From Actinomycetes bacterium (GTDB lineage Bacteria > Actinomycetota > Thermoleophilia > BMS3ABIN01): a stretch of 64,000 bases of DNA. The notes below the pieces were generated by a model. It did not search any database. It had not been told where the DNA came from and saw only the letters and a program-made list of their open reading frames with translations. Each line of letters opens with the position of its first letter. Within the stretch, counting starts at the first letter, position 1. Shown here piece after piece: positions 29,826 through 38,012 of this stretch. The position numbers were made by a program, and so were the translations under genes. Location of the stretch: NCBI GenBank assembly GCA_021787475.1, contig JAJYLW010000001.1:1-64000 (forward strand), given 5' to 3'.

Positions 29826-29854
29826 GGTAGTGGGTCAGTTCCAGACCCACTACC
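29826..29854. promoter_or_regulatory. Inverted repeat upstream of the ROK gene (operator or terminator)
   Basis: GGTAGTGGGTC-AGTTCCA-GACCCACTACC, 11-bp perfect arms, about 70 bp upstream of the ATG at 29924. Confidence 0.4.
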
Positions 29855-29923
29855 AACTGAACCGTATGACCAGCTAATTGAAAACCGGCCCGGATTTATA
29901 TAAACTCGCTCCGCTTTCCGATC

Positions 29924-30898
29924 ATGAACAGGGCACCTGAAAAGCTGGTCATCGGCGTTGACTTGGGCGGCACGCACACAGCGGCCGGCCTCGTCGACGG
30001 CCGCCTCGAGCTTCTGGCGTCCGTGGAGCAAAAAACGGTCAAGTCAAGCCAGGAAGCATTGCTGGAAAGCATCGTCGCCGCTATTCGCAAACTGTTAAGA
30101 AAGACCTCGGCACCGGTCGCTGCCGCCGGTTTTGGCATCCCGTCAATGATTGACCAGCTCCATGGCCGCGCCGTCATGTCGGTCAACATCCCCCTGGCCG
30201 GCATTGACTTTGTCGCCTATATGAAAGAGAAGCTGGGTTTGCCGGTCTTTATCGACAATGACGCCAATGTCGCCGCCTTGGCTGAACTGCGGGCGGGCGC
30301 TGCCCGCGGGGCAAAGCAGGCGCTCATGATTACCGTAGGCACGGGTATCGGCGGCGGCATCGTCATCGACGGTGAGATCTACCGCGGCGCTACCGGCAGC
30401 GCCGCCGAACTGGGTCACATCGTCATTGATGTCAACGGCCCTCCCTGCCAGGGAGCCTGCCCGAACAACGGCTGCTTTGAGACAATGGCTTCCGGAACAG
30501 CGCTCATCCGTTATGCGGAGGAGGAAGCGGCGGCACATCCCGGCTCGGCGCTGGGCGGGGCGCTGGCGGCGGGCAAGACGCTCGACGGAGCGCTGGTGTC
30601 AGGGCTGGCGGCCAAAGGCGATCAGCCCGCCCTCGAAGTGATGGAGAAGATAGGTTTCTACATTGGCGTCGGCGTCACCAGCCTGGTGAATGTTTTCAAC
30701 CCGGAAATTTTTGTCCTTGGCGGCGGCATCATGGAGGCGGGAGACCTGATCATAAAGCCGGCCTTGGAATACCTGCGCGAACGGGGGCTTAAGCCCAACC
30801 GCGACATTGTCAAAGTTGTCAAGCCCAGGTTCGGCCCCGAAGCGGGCATGATCGGGGCGGCCTGCCTGGCGCTGGATAATATCGAACGTTCAACGTGA
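29924..30898 (+). CDS. ROK family sugar kinase (glucokinase-like)
   Basis: VIGVDLGGTHTAAGLVDG...ITVGTGIGGGIVIDGEIYRGATGSAAELGHIVID...CQGACPNNGCFETMASG. Confidence 0.93.
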   Translation: MNRAPEKLVIGVDLGGTHTAAGLVDGRLELLASVEQKTVKSSQEALLESIVAAIRKLLRKTSAPVAAAGFGIPSMIDQLHGRAVMSVNIPLAGIDFVAYMKEKLGLPVFIDNDANVAALAELRAGAARGAKQALMITVGTGIGGGIVIDGEIYRGATGSAAELGHIVIDVNGPPCQGACPNNGCFETMASGTALIRYAEEEAAAHPGSALGGALAAGKTLDGALVSGLAAKGDQPALEVMEKIGFYIGVGVTSLVNVFNPEIFVLGGGIMEAGDLIIKPALEYLRERGLKPNRDIVKVVKPRFGPEAGMIGAACLALDNIERST

Positions 30899-30949
30899 AA
30901 CGAAAACGTGTTTTTGTTGGTTGCAGCTTATTGCTAAACTCACATTGAT

Positions 30950-32113
30950 ATGTCGAGAGTTTACTTCATCTCTAGCCGCGCCGACAGCCGTGAGCGCAAT
31001 CTGACCAAGTATCAACGCCTGCTTAAGAAACTTGATCTGAAGCAGATCATCGATAAAGACGATCTGGTGGCGGTCAAGACGAGCTTTGGCGAGCGCGGCA
31101 ACCTTAACTACTTGCGGCCGCAGTACGTCCGCGTGGTCATCGATGAGATCAAGCGGCTGGGCGGGCGCCCCTTCCTTACCGATGCCAATACGCTTTACGC
31201 CGGCGGCCGCCAGAATTCGCGCGACCATCTGATCACGGCGATTGAGAACGGCTTTGGCTACAACGTCACCGGCGCCCCGGCCATCATCGCTGACGGCCTG
31301 CTCGGGCACGATTACCGCTCCGTTGCCATAAACGGGAAGCACTTTCAGGAAGTGAAAATTGCCTCGGTTCCGCTGGACGCCGACGTCATTGTGTCGCTGG
31401 CTCATTTCAAGGGCCACATGGTCTGCGGCTTCGGCGGCACGATTAAAAACCTGGGGATGGGATTTGGCGCCCGCTCCGGGAAGCAGATGATGCACTCTGA
31501 CGTGCATCCCGAAGTAAGGGCGGAGCAGTGCGACGGCTGCGCCCGCTGCCGCAAGTGGTGCCCCGAGTCCGCGATTTCGCTTGTTGTAGGCCCAGAGCCA
31601 GCGGGCCACAAAGTCGCCTTCATCGACGACGTGGCCTGCATCGGCTGCGGCGAGTGCGTCGCCACCTGCTTCACCGGCGCCATTGGCATTGTCTGGCAGT
31701 CTGATCCGGCCATCGTGCAGGAGAAGACGGCCGAGTACATGGCCGGCGTGCTGGCAGGCAAGGAAGGCAAGTTTGCCGCCATCGATTACATTATCGGCGT
31801 CACGCCGGACTGCGACTGCCTCGGCTGGAATGACAACGCCATCGTCCCCGACATCGGCATTGCCGCTTCGCTGGACCCGGTCGCCACCGACGCCGCCGCG
31901 CTTGACCTGGTTAATGAAGCGGCCGGCGTTGCCGGGACCGCCCTGCCGGCGGCGGCCCGGTCGGGAAAGGATAAGTTCAGCTCTATCCATCAAGGCATCG
32001 ATCCCACCGCCCAGCTCAGGCATGCGCAGTGGCTGGGGCTGGGCGCGCTTGCCTACGATCTCATCAATCTTGACAAAGCTGAATCCATGGGGCATAAAGA
32101 AGAAGAGGCCTGA
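30950..32113 (+). CDS. DUF362 protein with two 4Fe-4S motifs
   Basis: HFKGHMVCGFGGTIKNLGMGF...EQCDGCARCRKWCPESAI...CIGCGECVATCFTGAI. Confidence 0.9.
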   Translation: MSRVYFISSRADSRERNLTKYQRLLKKLDLKQIIDKDDLVAVKTSFGERGNLNYLRPQYVRVVIDEIKRLGGRPFLTDANTLYAGGRQNSRDHLITAIENGFGYNVTGAPAIIADGLLGHDYRSVAINGKHFQEVKIASVPLDADVIVSLAHFKGHMVCGFGGTIKNLGMGFGARSGKQMMHSDVHPEVRAEQCDGCARCRKWCPESAISLVVGPEPAGHKVAFIDDVACIGCGECVATCFTGAIGIVWQSDPAIVQEKTAEYMAGVLAGKEGKFAAIDYIIGVTPDCDCLGWNDNAIVPDIGIAASLDPVATDAAALDLVNEAAGVAGTALPAAARSGKDKFSSIHQGIDPTAQLRHAQWLGLGALAYDLINLDKAESMGHKEEEA

Positions 32114-32155
32114 AGCGATTGGCCAAACGGGCCGAAGGAAACAGGAGGTTTAAGA

Positions 32156-32326
32156 GTGGCTTTTGAAATTACCGACGAGTGCCTCGCCTGCGGCGTTTGC
32201 ATGGATGAATGTCCGGTTGAGGCCATCTCCGAGGGTGAGGAAATATTTGTCATCGACCCGAATGAGTGCACCGATTGCGGCTCGTGCTCCGAGGTCTGCC
32301 CCAACGAAGCTATCATCCGGGGATAA
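32156..32326 (+). CDS. 2[4Fe-4S] ferredoxin (56 aa, GTG start)
   Basis: AGGAGGtttaagaGTG; VAFEITDECLACGVCMDECPVEAISEGEEIFVIDPNECTDCGSCSEVCPNEAIIRG. Missing from the ORF track (short, GTG start). Confidence 0.93.
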   Translation: MAFEITDECLACGVCMDECPVEAISEGEEIFVIDPNECTDCGSCSEVCPNEAIIRG

Positions 32327-32340
32327 ACTTCCGCTTCGGA

Positions 32341-32461
32341 CCTATCCCGGTAGACAATTCGTTGCGGGGCCGAGCGAAAAGGCTTTGGTCAAGGACGACC
32401 CAGCATCTGCTTTTGCGGCCCTTGCAGCTAGCCGCAGCAGGATGCAGTTTGCCGGGATAGG
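32341..32461. repeat. Repeat family I, copy D (121 bp, terminal inverted repeats)
   Basis: CCTATCCCGGTAGAC...GTTTGCCGGGATAGG; left half matches the copy at 29725. Confidence 0.75.
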
Positions 32462-32529
32462 CTCTTGGGCAGCCGGGTCATGCGGCCCGCCGGTTCGATT
32501 CTTCTTAACATTCAAGCGAAGGGACGGCC

Positions 32530-33378
32530 ATGCTTTATGTCTGCCCCACACCCATCGGCAACCTGGCCGATGTAACCCTAAGGGTGCTGGAAACCCTCAG
32601 GCGCGCCGACCTGGTGGCCGCCGAGGACACCCGCCGCACCCGCAAGCTTCTCTCCCGCTACCAGATCAAGAGGCCGCTGGTCAGCTTCCATGAGCATAAC
32701 GAGCGCAGACGGCTTCCCATGTTGATAAATCGGCTGCAACGCGGTGAATCAATCGCTCTGGTCTCCGACGCTGGCATGCCCGGCGTCTGCGATCCGGGCT
32801 ACCGGCTGGTTGGAGCAGCGCTCGATGAAAACCTGCCGGTCGAGGTGCTGCCGGGCCCGTCGGCAATCGAAACGGCGCTCGTTTCTTCCGGACTTCCCAC
32901 GGACTCATTTGTCTTTTTGGGCTACCTCCCGCGCAAGCGGGGCGAGCTTGACATGGTGCTCGAGCAAGCCGCGGGCCTTGAGCGCACTTCGGTTGCTTTC
33001 GAGTCACCGCTGCGCCTGCGCGCCACCCTGGGCCGCGCCGCCGCCATTCTCGGCAGCCGCCCGATGGCTGTCTGCCGCGAACTTACCAAGAAACACGAAC
33101 AGGTTCTTAGGGGGAGCGCTGGCGGACTGCTATCGCTTCTGCCAGAACAGGTAAAAGGCGAAGTCGTGCTTGTCTTTTCTGGGGGTGGGCGCAACCGGCT
33201 TTGCCCGCCCGGCCTGGGCTCGGCCAGTGTGCAACCGCCCGGCATGGAAGACTCGATCAGGAAAATGCTTGCAGCCGGCCTCACCACGCGCGAAGCTGCC
33301 AATATCGCCTCCGGGCTTGCCGGCATGCCGCGGAACGAAGCTTACCGCGTGGCGCTGGCGATCAAAAAGAATTTTTAA
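32530..33378 (+). CDS. rsmI: 16S rRNA (cytidine(1402)-2'-O)-methyltransferase
   Basis: MLYVCPTPIGNLADVTLRVLETLRRADLVAAEDTRRTRKLLSRYQIKRPLVSFHEHNE...ALVSDAGMPGVCDPG. Confidence 0.97.
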   Translation: MLYVCPTPIGNLADVTLRVLETLRRADLVAAEDTRRTRKLLSRYQIKRPLVSFHEHNERRRLPMLINRLQRGESIALVSDAGMPGVCDPGYRLVGAALDENLPVEVLPGPSAIETALVSSGLPTDSFVFLGYLPRKRGELDMVLEQAAGLERTSVAFESPLRLRATLGRAAAILGSRPMAVCRELTKKHEQVLRGSAGGLLSLLPEQVKGEVVLVFSGGGRNRLCPPGLGSASVQPPGMEDSIRKMLAAGLTTREAANIASGLAGMPRNEAYRVALAIKKNF

Positions 33379-33386
33379 TGACTGCC

Positions 33387-33415
33387 GCAGGGATGACCCG
33401 CCGGGTCGCCCCTAC
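33387..33415. repeat. Palindromic intergenic repeat
   Basis: gcagggatGACCCGCCGGGTCgcccctac, imperfect palindrome between convergent genes. Confidence 0.5.
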
Positions 33416-34089
33416 AACAATTTGCGCGCCACAATAATCTCCATTAACCCCCTGGCGGCAATCTGCCGCCGCCGCCAGTCAAAGCCGGCCTCTCCCAGTT
33501 CCCTGAACAGGCCATCTTGCCACATATCTGTCAGCGTATCGGTCTCGGCCAGCCTGGCGATGCGCATGCCCAACCTCGTCAGCGGCGTGTCCGGCGGGCG
33601 CATGTCGGTGATCACCGCCAGACCGGCCGGTTTTAGCACCCGCTTCAACTCCGCCAGCGCGTTCGTTCTTCCCTGCCGGTTCAGTTCGTGAATGGCAAGC
33701 GATGCCGTCACGCGGTCAAAACTGCCGTCGCTGAAAGGAAGGTTTTCGGCATTGGCTTGGACGAACTCAACCTGAGGCGGTCCCAAGCCCTCTGCCTCGG
33801 CCTTGCGGCGGGCCACTGCCAGCATCCGCTCCGACATGTCGACGCCGGTGACGCCCCCGCTGTCGCCGGCGCTTTCGGCCAGCAGCCTTACCAGCGTTCC
33901 CGTGCCGCAGGCGACGTCCAGCAGCCGCTGCCCCGGCCGGACATCCGCCGCCGCCACAATGCCGCAGCGGAAGGCGATCTCGCCGCCGGCCCAGCGGAAA
34001 GCCTGGCGGACGCCGAAATCATAAAAACGGGCAATCCGGCCAAATTCTTCCCGGTAATAACCGGAGGTTGTTTTTTCTGACGCCGGCAT
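33412..34089 (-). CDS. Class I SAM-dependent methyltransferase (UbiE/MenG-like); track ORF extends to 34164
   Basis: PGQRLLDVACGTGTLVRLLAESAGDSGGVTGVDMSERMLAVARRKAEAEG; start at MPASEK avoids overlap with the upstream gene. Confidence 0.87.
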   Translation of the reverse strand: MPASEKTTSGYYREEFGRIARFYDFGVRQAFRWAGGEIAFRCGIVAAADVRPGQRLLDVACGTGTLVRLLAESAGDSGGVTGVDMSERMLAVARRKAEAEGLGPPQVEFVQANAENLPFSDGSFDRVTASLAIHELNRQGRTNALAELKRVLKPAGLAVITDMRPPDTPLTRLGMRIARLAETDTLTDMWQDGLFRELGEAGFDWRRRQIAARGLMEIIVARKLL

Positions 34090-34102
34090 CGCCTCCGCTT
34101 CG

Positions 34103-35476
34103 CTAATCTTCCTGGCTAACTTTATAAAGCTTCCTGTATATGGTGCCGTTGCGGCTAAAAACATATGAGCGGTACGGATTTTTCATGTAGCTGAGCGACC
34201 TGATCCCCCTTTTGATGATGGCATCCGTGGAATAGACCCGCTCACAGGCCCAGTTAAAGCCGGCCTGGAGCTCGGCGGCGCTCATCTGCTTCGGCTCAAA
34301 AACAACGTTGCCAACATCATATTTTCCCCAGCGGCTATGCAGGATCCTTCCTTCCCGTTCCAGCTGCTCCCTCAGCGCTGTGCCGGGATATGGCGTCAGA
34401 ACCGTCAACTGGGGACAGTCAATATTATTACGCTTGATAAAATCGACCGTCCTGGCAAACACGGACTTGTCATCACCATCAAAGCCGAAAACAAAACATC
34501 CGATAAGGCCGATCCGGTGATCGTGGAATTTCCTGATTTTTTCCTCGTACTCCGCCACCCGGTTGGATGCTTTCTTGCCCATACTGGCAATGTTCTCCTC
34601 GGACAGCGACTCAAATCCGACCAGCATGCCGGCGCAGCCGCTCTCTTGCGCCAGCCGCATCAGCTCATCATCATCGGCCATGTCGATTGAGCCCTGGCTG
34701 AGCCAGTAGATCCCCAGCGGCGTCAGCGCCTCGAACAGCCGTTTGGCATATTTCTTGTTTGCGGTAATGTTGTTGTCGGTGAAAAATACAAACCGGTGCC
34801 GGGCCGCCCGCACCTCGTTTATCACGTCCTCAACCGGCCGGAACCGCATCCGCGGTCCATAAAATACGGTCGTCGAGCAAAACGAGCAGCGGAAGGGGCA
34901 GCCGCGTGAGGTCTCCACCTTGGGGATGTTCAGGTAGGCCTCCGTCTTGACAAGGTCGCGGCGGGGAAGCGGCAGGCCGGCCAGGTCCGGTTTGACCTCG
35001 GCATGGTAGCGTGGCCTCATGCCGCCGTTCTCGAAATCCGCCAGCAACTGCGGCCAGGTCTCCTCCGCCTCGCCAATAACAACGGAATCTGCATGTGCGG
35101 CCGCCTCCTTCGGCATCAGCGAGGGATGAACGCCGCCCAGCACCACCTTGACCCCGTCCCGCGCGCGAAACCTGTCGGCGATCTGATACGCCCGCGGCGC
35201 GGTTGGCGTCAGGCAAGTGATTCCCACCAGATCTGCGCCAAGGCTGAAATCAATCGGCTCCACGTTCTCGTCGATAATTCTGACCTCGTGCCCCGGAGGG
35301 GTCAGCGCCGCCATCAGCGGCAGCGTCAGCTGGCTCATGTAAATCTTGCCCCGCGTCCTGACGTTGCACTTATGATAAGGTTGAATCAGTAAAATTCTGA
35401 TGGTGCGCTCCTTGGCCGAATCTTCGTTTTTGAACTCTAGCAACAGAACTTTGCCTGAACAAGAGAATCCAAGCAT
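34103..35476 (-). CDS. B12-binding domain radical SAM protein (start uncertain)
   Basis: IRILLIQPYHKCNVRTRGKIYMSQLTLPLMAALTPPGHEVRIIDENVE...CPFRCSFCSTTVFYG; the 5' part overlaps the divergent DUF1015 ORF. Confidence 0.9.
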   Translation of the reverse strand: MLGFSCSGKVLLLEFKNEDSAKERTIRILLIQPYHKCNVRTRGKIYMSQLTLPLMAALTPPGHEVRIIDENVEPIDFSLGADLVGITCLTPTAPRAYQIADRFRARDGVKVVLGGVHPSLMPKEAAAHADSVVIGEAEETWPQLLADFENGGMRPRYHAEVKPDLAGLPLPRRDLVKTEAYLNIPKVETSRGCPFRCSFCSTTVFYGPRMRFRPVEDVINEVRAARHRFVFFTDNNITANKKYAKRLFEALTPLGIYWLSQGSIDMADDDELMRLAQESGCAGMLVGFESLSEENIASMGKKASNRVAEYEEKIRKFHDHRIGLIGCFVFGFDGDDKSVFARTVDFIKRNNIDCPQLTVLTPYPGTALREQLEREGRILHSRWGKYDVGNVVFEPKQMSAAELQAGFNWACERVYSTDAIIKRGIRSLSYMKNPYRSYVFSRNGTIYRKLYKVSQED

Positions 35477-36788
35477 TGCCCCTTTTCGCGGCCTCCGCTA
35501 CAACCGGGATCTCATACCGGACCTGTCAATGGTCGTCTGCCCGCCTTACGACATCATCAGCCACCGCCAGCAACATTTATATCACCAGAAACATCCCGAC
35601 AATGCAATAAGGCTTGATTTCGGGCTCACTTCTCCCGGGGATGATGAGAGGGAAAATCGCTACACCCGCGCCGCCGACTTGCTGAAGGAATGGATGGCTG
35701 AGAAGGTCATCCTGCCAGAGGCGGTGCCGGCTGTTTATCAGCTACGTGAGGAATACCGGGCTCCGGGCGGCGGCGCGGCAGTCCGCGAAGGGCTGATCGC
35801 CGCGATCAGGCTGTCGCCTTTCGAAGAAGGCAAGATTCTTCCCCACGAGGAAACCTCCCCCGGGCCCAAACAGGACCGCCTGCGGCTGATTGAGGCCACT
35901 GAAGCAAATCTGAGCCCGATTTTCTGCCTTTATTCTGATCCCGATGATGTTATTGCCCACTTGATAAATGAGGCTGATGCGGTCGCCGAAGAAAAACTGA
36001 CTGACGAAGCAGGGGCGCGGCACTTTCTCCGGGTGCTGAAAGGCGATGACGTGGAAGCGGCCCTCAGCGCCCTTGCCGCCAAAACGCTGCTGATCGCCGA
36101 CGGCCACCACCGCTATGAGACGATGCTTGCCTACCGCGACGCCCGCCGTGCTGCCGAGCACGCAGTTGGCGGACAGCCATACGATTTCACCATGGCATAT
36201 CTAACCAACATGGACAATGACAGCCGCTGGATCTTGCCTGTGCACCGGTTTGTCTCCAGCCTGCCGCCAGAGGCTGTTTCAAGCTTTTTGGAATCGCTAA
36301 CGCAGGAATTTGAAATCAGGGATCTGAGCGGCGGCAAAGCCGGGCAGCGGCAAAAGATGATGCAGGCAATGGCGGAGATGAGCAGAGAACGCAATACATT
36401 CGGTCTCTACATAGCCGATAGCGACAGTTACCACATTCTGGTGGCCCGGCAACCTCGCCCTATCCTTCCTGATGCCGGCGGCCGCTCGGTGGCATACCGC
36501 TCGCTTGACGTGGCCGTCCTCGACGAACTTGTCCTGGCCAGCGTGCTCGGGAGCGGCCACAACAGCACTGGTTCGGGCGCCCGCGTTGATTTTATCGAGC
36601 GGACCGGCGCCGCCTTTAGGAAAATCGACCGGCACCGCCGTGAATTTCAGGTCGGCCTGTTTGTCAACAATGTCAACATGGCGGAAATCAAAGCCGTGGC
36701 TGAGGCCAGTGAAAAGATGCCCTCCAAATCAACCTACTTCTACCCCAAGCCGCTCACCGGCCTAGTCTTCAGAAGCCTGAACATTTGA
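35400..36788 (+). CDS. DUF1015 family protein (true start probably downstream of 35400)
   Basis: IAPFRGLRYNRDLIPDLSMVVCPPYDIISHRQQ...LLIADGHHRYETMLAYRD. Confidence 0.9.
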   Translation: MVRSLAESSFLNSSNRTLPEQENPSIAPFRGLRYNRDLIPDLSMVVCPPYDIISHRQQHLYHQKHPDNAIRLDFGLTSPGDDERENRYTRAADLLKEWMAEKVILPEAVPAVYQLREEYRAPGGGAAVREGLIAAIRLSPFEEGKILPHEETSPGPKQDRLRLIEATEANLSPIFCLYSDPDDVIAHLINEADAVAEEKLTDEAGARHFLRVLKGDDVEAALSALAAKTLLIADGHHRYETMLAYRDARRAAEHAVGGQPYDFTMAYLTNMDNDSRWILPVHRFVSSLPPEAVSSFLESLTQEFEIRDLSGGKAGQRQKMMQAMAEMSRERNTFGLYIADSDSYHILVARQPRPILPDAGGRSVAYRSLDVAVLDELVLASVLGSGHNSTGSGARVDFIERTGAAFRKIDRHRREFQVGLFVNNVNMAEIKAVAEASEKMPSKSTYFYPKPLTGLVFRSLNI

Positions 36789-36820
36789 ACGCACTGCGGC
36801 CGGAACGGCCGCAGTGCGTT
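36788..36820 (+). terminator. Perfect 14-bp-stem hairpin overlapping the DUF1015 stop codon
   Basis: AACGCACTGCGGCC-GGAAC-GGCCGCAGTGCGTT followed by T. Confidence 0.75.
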
Positions 36821-36873
36821 TCGAGTTTCGAGTTTCGAGTTTCGAGTTTCGAGTTTCGAGTTTCGAGTTTCGA
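36818..36873. repeat. Heptameric tandem repeat (GTTTCGA)x8
   Basis: Eight uninterrupted copies counted directly. Confidence 0.97.
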
Positions 36874-36929
36874 AAATAAATATGACGATTATTTCCTGTT
36901 TGTCAAGTCAGGTATTGGTTTTTAGTTTT

Positions 36930-36975
36930 ATCCACCCTCCACCATCCATCATCCGCTTTTATCCACCATCCGCTA
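36930..36975. repeat. Degenerate heptamer array (CCACCAT/ATCCACC), copy 2
   Basis: tatccaccctccaccatccatcatccgcttttatccaccatccgctatt, next to the 3' end of the CDF gene. Confidence 0.8.
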
Positions 36976-36976
36976 T

Positions 36977-37900
36977 TCAATGCCCCGGATGATTTTGCGC
37001 TTCATGCGGCTCAACACCGCAGGAGGGCTCGGCGTGTACGAGCGCGTCGCTAACGCGGGGAACTTCCCGCTTGATTTTCTCCGCGAGCTCATGAGAGATT
37101 TCGTGCGCTCTTCCCAGGCTTGTATCCTCATCCAGTTCGATGCAGACATCAAGCAGAACCCTGCTCCCCGCCTGGCGCGCCCTTAAATTATGGAAGTTGA
37201 CGACCTCCGGTTGAGCAGAGAGGATATTCTCCAACTGCGCTATAACTGCTTCGTCCGGGCTCTTGTCCATCAGAATGCCGGTAGTCCTGACGCCTGATCT
37301 GACCGCTGTGCCGCCGATAACCGCTGCAACTACGATTGCCGCCACCGGATCGGCGATCTTCAATCCCAGCCCGGCCAGCGCCAGGCCGGCAACGACGGCC
37401 AGAGCGCCCCACATATCGGAGATGAAATGCAAAGCGTCAGCCTCCAGGGCGGCGCTGCCGCCGGCATGATCGGCGGTATGATGCAGATAGCGGCTGATCC
37501 AGAAATCAATCACAATCGCGATCGCCATCACCGCCAATGCATACCAGGTGACTTCGATCACAAATCCGCTGATCATCCGCTGAACGGCTTCGTACAGGAT
37601 GACGGCGCAGGTGCCGCCCAGCAGCACCATCTGCAGGGCGCTGCTTAAATTCTCGAACTTCTCGTGTCCGAAAGCGTGGCTGGCGTCGGCCGGCCGGCCG
37701 GCCAGGCTGATTCCTAAAAAAGCAAGCACGCTGGCGACAAGATCCAGTAGCGAGTGCGCCGCTTCGGCCAGGATGCCAATACTGCCGGTGAAAATGCCAA
37801 CGAAAGTCTTCAGCAAAATCAAAAAAACATTGATGAAGACGGAAACAAGCGCCGCGCCGGGCTTGCTGTTGTGCTGATGATTCTTTGCGATGCTATTCAC
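36977..37900 (-). CDS. Cation diffusion facilitator (CDF) transporter
   Basis: FVGIFTGSIGILAEAAHSLLDLVASVLAFLGISLAGRPADASHAFGHEKFENLS. Confidence 0.95.
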   Translation of the reverse strand: MNSIAKNHQHNSKPGAALVSVFINVFLILLKTFVGIFTGSIGILAEAAHSLLDLVASVLAFLGISLAGRPADASHAFGHEKFENLSSALQMVLLGGTCAVILYEAVQRMISGFVIEVTWYALAVMAIAIVIDFWISRYLHHTADHAGGSAALEADALHFISDMWGALAVVAGLALAGLGLKIADPVAAIVVAAVIGGTAVRSGVRTTGILMDKSPDEAVIAQLENILSAQPEVVNFHNLRARQAGSRVLLDVCIELDEDTSLGRAHEISHELAEKIKREVPRVSDALVHAEPSCGVEPHEAQNHPGH

Positions 37901-38012
37901 TTTCAGCCTTCATGTCCAAAAAGGTGGTCCTGGCTCATCTGTCCGTCCTTCAAACCGGCGTTCCGCCAAAAAGCGGTGCTATAATGAATTTCTTCCACCT
38001 CAAGGAGACAGC

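Noticed and set aside
30890-32095. 401-aa minus-strand ORF
   Set aside because: Antisense shadow of the DUF362 gene; no recognisable motifs.
36818-36873. Possible CRISPR array
   Set aside because: The repeat unit is 7 bp with no spacers and there are no cas genes; it is a simple tandem array.
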